Below the pieces are notes generated by a model. The model worked only from the letters and a program-made list of their open reading frames with translations. It had not been told where the DNA came from and ran no database searches. A stretch of 64,000 nt of DNA from Collinsella phocaeensis (GTDB taxonomy: Bacteria; Actinomycetota; Coriobacteriia; Coriobacteriales; Coriobacteriaceae), in the NCBI RefSeq assembly GCF_900119895.1, contig NZ_FQLR01000003.1:1-64000 (forward strand). The letters are read 5' to 3'. A program made the translations under genes and the position numbers. Below are positions 60,877 through 64,000 of this stretch, in pieces. Every line of letters starts with the position of its first letter. The stretch's first letter is position 1.

Positions 60877-61926
60877 TTACTTCTTAGGAAACCATCTCCT
60901 CAAGAAGCTGAAATGCGTCTCGGAGAGCACGATGGACAGGAAGATCAGCGCGAAGCCGAAGATAAGCTTGCCCGTGAGCACCTCGCCTGCCATCAACACG
61001 GAGAACAGCACACCCGAGGGGCTCTCGAGCGAAAGCAGCAACGAGCCGGTCGCGGGCGGCACATGGGAAAGCGCCTGGTTCTGAAGGAGCAGGCCGACCG
61101 TCGTGCAGACCACGGCGAGGAAGACGAGCTGCCCGATGACCTGCGGCGTCCAGTTCTCCATGGGAACGCGGGGCTCGAACACGAGCGTCGCGATCAGCGA
61201 GAACAGGCCCACGAAGAAGAACATCCACGAGGTGAGGACGCTCACGTCGCGCGTGCGGCCGATATGGCCGACGACCGCCATATCGATCGCGAAGAACACG
61301 GCGCCCACGAGCGTCAGCAGGTCGCCCATCTGGATGCTGAAGTCGTCCAAGGCCACGAAGCCGACGCCGACCAGGCACAGAAGCGCCGAGGCGACATGCC
61401 ATTTCGTGACGCGCTCGCGGAACAGCACGAGCGCGATGAAGGGAACGAGGATGCAATAGGTGCCCGTGAGGAACGCGTTCTTGCCGGGCGTGGTGTCCAC
61501 GAGGCCGAGCGTCTGGGCGGCATACGCCGACCAGATGACGCAGCCCATGAGCACGCCGAACCCGAGGTACTCACGGTTGAGGTGCGCCTTGATGCGCTTG
61601 TGGAAGATGCAGAACATAATGACCGCCGACAGCAGGAAACGGCAGGCGAGCAGCATGAACGTGGGCACGGTGTCGAGCACGGTCTTCATGGTGAGGAACG
61701 AGTAGCCCCAGATAAGGGCCATGACAACGAGCATGAGCTTCCAGAACAGCGGCGAGCGGGCGCCGGCTCCACGCAGGGCTCCCGGCGCGCGGTCCTCAGG
61801 CGGGACCGGCACCTCGTCATGCGAATCCGACGTGAGCAGGGACGCCCATGCCTCGGCTTCGTGCTCATCCCTCACGCCCGCGCGGCACGATCCCGCACGG
61901 CCCTGGCCCGTCCTCTTCTCCGTCAT
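60877..61926 (-). CDS. EamA-family (DMT superfamily) transporter
   Basis: An inner-membrane exporter/importer with about ten helices in two EamA repeats: LFWKLMLVVMALIWGYSFLTMKTVLDTVPTFMLLACRFLLSAVIM opens the first, and GDLLTLVGAVFFAIDMAVVG the second. GSLLLSLESPSGVLFSVL is the usual C-terminal repeat motif. A charged cytoplasmic extension of about 60 residues precedes the first helix. The start is uncertain: ATG 61926 (GGGGAG 12 nt away) is given, while ATG 61980 has its only G-rich stretch directly adjacent. Substrate unknown. Confidence 0.85.
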   Translation of the reverse strand: MTEKRTGQGRAGSCRAGVRDEHEAEAWASLLTSDSHDEVPVPPEDRAPGALRGAGARSPLFWKLMLVVMALIWGYSFLTMKTVLDTVPTFMLLACRFLLSAVIMFCIFHKRIKAHLNREYLGFGVLMGCVIWSAYAAQTLGLVDTTPGKNAFLTGTYCILVPFIALVLFRERVTKWHVASALLCLVGVGFVALDDFSIQMGDLLTLVGAVFFAIDMAVVGHIGRTRDVSVLTSWMFFFVGLFSLIATLVFEPRVPMENWTPQVIGQLVFLAVVCTTVGLLLQNQALSHVPPATGSLLLSLESPSGVLFSVLMAGEVLTGKLIFGFALIFLSIVLSETHFSFLRRWFPKK

Positions 61927-61992
61927 GGCAGCACCCGTCTCCCCGCAGGCGTGGTGTCCGCGCGGAGCGCCGCCTGTCATCCCCTATGCACT

Positions 61993-62020
61993 CTGTGACG
62001 CCGGACCCCCGGCGTCACAG
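61993..62020 (-). other. Perfect hairpin in the EamA 5' region
   Basis: CTGTGACGCCGG and CCGGCGTCACAG pair perfectly around a 4-nt loop. From the promoter at 62022-62051 it would lie at the very 5' end of the transcript. There is no U-tract. A regulatory or protective leader hairpin, or a protein-binding palindrome, are possible. Confidence 0.5.
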
Positions 62021-62021
62021 A

Positions 62022-62058
62022 AATGTACCATGCTGAGCTGGAGTTTCTCAATCCAGCT
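62022..62058 (-). promoter_or_regulatory. EamA promoter overlapped by an operator-like inverted repeat
   Basis: TTGAGA (62046-62051), an 18-bp spacer and TACATT (62022-62027) form a good promoter on the minus strand. AGCTGGA (62036-62042) and TCCAGCT (62052-62058) are perfect arms around the 9 bases that contain the -35, placing a potential repressor site directly on it. Confidence 0.6.
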
Positions 62059-62079
62059 GGATAAAGCGGGCAAGGACAA

Positions 62080-62125
62080 GAAATCCCGCCTGGGTGCGCC
62101 GTCATGCGGCAACGCCCGGGCGGGA
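62080..62125 (-). terminator. Terminator after clpC
   Basis: TCCCGCCCGGG and CCCAGGCGGGA (one mismatch) pair around a 20-nt loop, followed by TTTCTTG on the minus strand, 25 bp beyond the clpC stop. Confidence 0.75.
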
Positions 62126-62149
62126 CCCGTCCAAACAACCTGTGGCGCG

Positions 62150-64000
62150 CTATCGCGTGGCAGCGCCCATCTGAGAGCCGCCGAGGGCCGCGGGGCGAGG
62201 AGCGGAGGCGGACGACCGGGGCGCCGCCTCGAAGCTACCGCCGAGCGCGCTGGACGGCCGCGGCGCGGGAATCTCGCCGGTGCCGTGGCTGAAGACGAAC
62301 TTGCCGTCCGCCACGTCGCACAGCACGGTGTCGCCCGCGCCCCACTCGCCCGCCAGCAGCTCCTCGGACAACGGGTCCTCGATCAGGCGCTGGATGGCGC
62401 GGCGCAGCGGACGCGCGCCGTTGGTGAGGTCGGTGCCCTCGGCCACGATCTTCTCGATCGCCGCGTCGGAGAGCTCGATGTTCATCCCGTTGGCGATCAG
62501 GCGCTGGCGCAGGTCGTCGACGAGCAGGCCCGCGATCGCGGTGAGCGAGGCGCCGGTGAGCTTCTTGAACACGACGATGTCGTCGATGCGGTTCAGGAAC
62601 TCCGGGCGGAACAGGCGCTTGAGCTCCCCCATCGCGCGCGTGCGGATCTCGTCGGCGGTGAGGCCCGCCTCCCCGCTCGTGCCGAAGCCCACGCTCGCGT
62701 CCTGGGCGATCTCGCGCGCGCCCACGTTGCTCGTCATGATGATCACCGTGTTGCGGAAGTCCACGGTCTTGCCCTGGCCGTCGGTGAGACGCCCCTCGTC
62801 GAGCACCTGCAGCAGCACGTTGAAGATGTCCGGGTGCGCCTTCTCGATCTCGTCGAACAGGACGACCGAGTACGGATGCCTGCGGACCGCCTTGGTGAGC
62901 TGGCCGCCCTCCTCGTGCCCCACGTAGCCCGGGGGACTGCCGATGAGCTTCGAGACCTCGTACTCGCTGCCGAACTCGGACATGTCGAAGCTGATGAGCG
63001 CGTCCTTGCTGCCGAACAGGTACTCGGCGAGCGTCTTGGCGAGCTCGGTCTTGCCCGTGCCCGTGGGGCCCAGGAAGATGAACGAGCCGCCGGGACGGCG
63101 CGGGTCCTTGAGCGGACTGCGGCTGCGGCGGATGGCCTTCGCCACGGCGGCGACCGCCTCGTCCTGGCCGATGATGCGGCCCTTGAGCGCGCTCTCGCAC
63201 GCGAGCAGGCGGCGGCTCTCGCTCTCGGTGAGCGAGCTCACCGGGACGCCGGAGGTCACGGACACGATGTCGGCGATCTGCGCGACGTCGATGGTAAGCG
63301 GGCTCGCGGCGGTGTCGGCGTTCCAGGCGGCACGCGCCTCGGCGAGCTCGATCTCGGCCAGGTGCTGGCGGTCCTTGAGCTCGGCGGCGCGGTTCATGTC
63401 GTCGTCGCCGGCAGCCTGCTCCACCTCGCCGGCGAGCTCGGCGACACGGGCCTCCGCGGCGCGAACCGACTCCGGCGCGCGCCCCGCGGCGATGCGCGCG
63501 CGGGCGCCGGCCTCGTCGATGAGGTCGATGGCCTTGTCGGGCAGGAAGCGATCCTGGATGTAGCGGGACGAGAGGCTCGCGGCGGCCTCCACCGCGGCGG
63601 GCGTGTAGCGCACGCGGTGGTGCTCCTCGTAGCGGGGAAGCAGCGCGTTGAGGATCTTGACCGTGTCCTCGACGCTGGGCTCCTCGACGTCGATGGTCTG
63701 GAAGCGGCGCTCGAAGGCCGGGTCCTTGGTGAGGTACTTGCGGAACTCCTCGGCCGTGGTGGCGCCGATGATCTGGAAGGACCCGCGCGCGAGGACGGGC
63801 TTGAGCATGGAGCTCGCATCGATCGAGCCCTCGGCGGACCCCGCGCCGATGAGGGTGTGCATCTCGTCGATGAACAGAATGATGTCGTCCGCCTTGGTTG
63901 CCTCGCTGATCACGCCCTTCAGGCGCTCCTCGAATTCGCCGCGGTACTTGGCGCCCGCCACGAGCCCGGGCAGGTCGAGCGCCCAGACGTTCTGGTTGGC
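62150..64000 (-). CDS. clpC: ATP-dependent Clp protease ATP-binding subunit ClpC (3' part, truncated by window edge)
   Basis: At least 616 residues of a Hsp100 unfoldase that feeds ClpP. The first nucleotide-binding domain is entered after its Walker A (ALDLPGLVAGAKYRGEFEERLKGVI, then ILFIDEMHTLIGAG as Walker B). A middle region with a short UVR-like coiled coil (DMNRAAELKDRQHLAEIELAEARAA) follows, then the second domain with GPTGTGKTELAK, VLFDEIEKAHPDIFNVLLQVLDEGRLTDGQGKTVDF and sensor GARPLRRAIQRLIEDPLSEELL. The protein ends in a Pro/Ala/Ser-rich tail of about 45 residues. The N-terminal part lies outside the window. Confidence 0.95.
   Translation of the reverse strand, partial: ANQNVWALDLPGLVAGAKYRGEFEERLKGVISEATKADDIILFIDEMHTLIGAGSAEGSIDASSMLKPVLARGSFQIIGATTAEEFRKYLTKDPAFERRFQTIDVEEPSVEDTVKILNALLPRYEEHHRVRYTPAAVEAAASLSSRYIQDRFLPDKAIDLIDEAGARARIAAGRAPESVRAAEARVAELAGEVEQAAGDDDMNRAAELKDRQHLAEIELAEARAAWNADTAASPLTIDVAQIADIVSVTSGVPVSSLTESESRRLLACESALKGRIIGQDEAVAAVAKAIRRSRSPLKDPRRPGGSFIFLGPTGTGKTELAKTLAEYLFGSKDALISFDMSEFGSEYEVSKLIGSPPGYVGHEEGGQLTKAVRRHPYSVVLFDEIEKAHPDIFNVLLQVLDEGRLTDGQGKTVDFRNTVIIMTSNVGAREIAQDASVGFGTSGEAGLTADEIRTRAMGELKRLFRPEFLNRIDDIVVFKKLTGASLTAIAGLLVDDLRQRLIANGMNIELSDAAIEKIVAEGTDLTNGARPLRRAIQRLIEDPLSEELLAGEWGAGDTVLCDVADGKFVFSHGTGEIPAPRPSSALGGSFEAAPRSSASAPRPAALGGSQMGAATR

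Noticed and set aside
61993-62020. A CRP-type site TGTGA...TCACA upstream of the EamA gene
   Set aside because: The half-sites are 16 bp apart instead of 6, and the sequence is better explained as a simple hairpin.

Overview
The window is about 64 kb of high-GC (roughly 65%) chromosome from what looks like an anaerobic actinobacterium of the class Coriobacteriia (Collinsella/Enorma/Olsenella type). The evidence is the base composition, Shine-Dalgarno-rich starts with many GTG/TTG codons, the RpoB/RpoC sequences, a Feo system with the small FeoB-associated Cys-rich protein, a GlnR-type orphan regulator beside glnA, and an abundance of short GGGACAGGCAC palindromic repeats. The genus call is an inference; the phylum is much safer. 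Nearly all genes are on the minus strand, and only four clear genes (U32 peptidase, NifX-like protein, M32 carboxypeptidase, threonine aldolase) are on the plus strand. No tRNA, rRNA, CRISPR array, prophage or intact insertion sequence was seen.

Layout, left to right. 0.1-5.3 kb: an RNA quality-control block (prfC, smpB, a TPR gene, rnr). 5.4-8 kb: a divergent RlhA-like U32 protein. 8-10 kb: a translationally coupled oxidoreductase/DeoR-regulator pair. 10-15.8 kb: the S10-type ribosomal run from rplC to rplX, which stops at a terminator immediately after rplX instead of running on into rplE. 16-18 kb: a histidine phosphatase and a cation-efflux protein sit between rplC and rpsJ. 18.2-21.8 kb: the str operon rpsL-rpsG-fusA-rpsJ, without tuf. 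22.6-30.7 kb: rpoB-rpoC. 30.9-36 kb: a zinc-phospholipase-C-like gene and pheS-pheT under a Phe T-box. 36-42 kb: M32 carboxypeptidase, a DUF4012 membrane protein and an HtrA-type protease. 42-48 kb: glnA with a GlnR-like regulator, then feoA-feoA-feoB plus the Cys-rich partner under metal-regulator-like palindromes. 48-51.5 kb: a TPP-riboswitch-controlled thiamine/pyrimidine-precursor ABC transporter. 52-64 kb: aspS, ppc, hisS, threonine aldolase, an EamA transporter and the 3' part of clpC.

The window is mainly core information-processing machinery with nutrient-regulated transport operons (phenylalanine by T-box, thiamine by TPP riboswitch, iron by DtxR-like boxes, nitrogen by a GlnR-like pair). 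The most unusual signals are in the core genes and between genes. RpoB lacks the near-universal TRERAGFEV fork-loop-2 segment and carries a longer unrelated one, while RpoC has matching departures in the bridge helix and trigger loop. S12 has Arg at position 88. There are two families of short mobile-looking repeats: GGGACAGGCAC hairpins (one cluster frames what looks like a gene relic, another includes a chimeric copy and a related 71-bp near-perfect hairpin), and a 131-bp element with terminal inverted repeats present twice. A LexA-box-like palindrome overlaps the start of a tiny hydrophobic reading frame upstream of rpoB.
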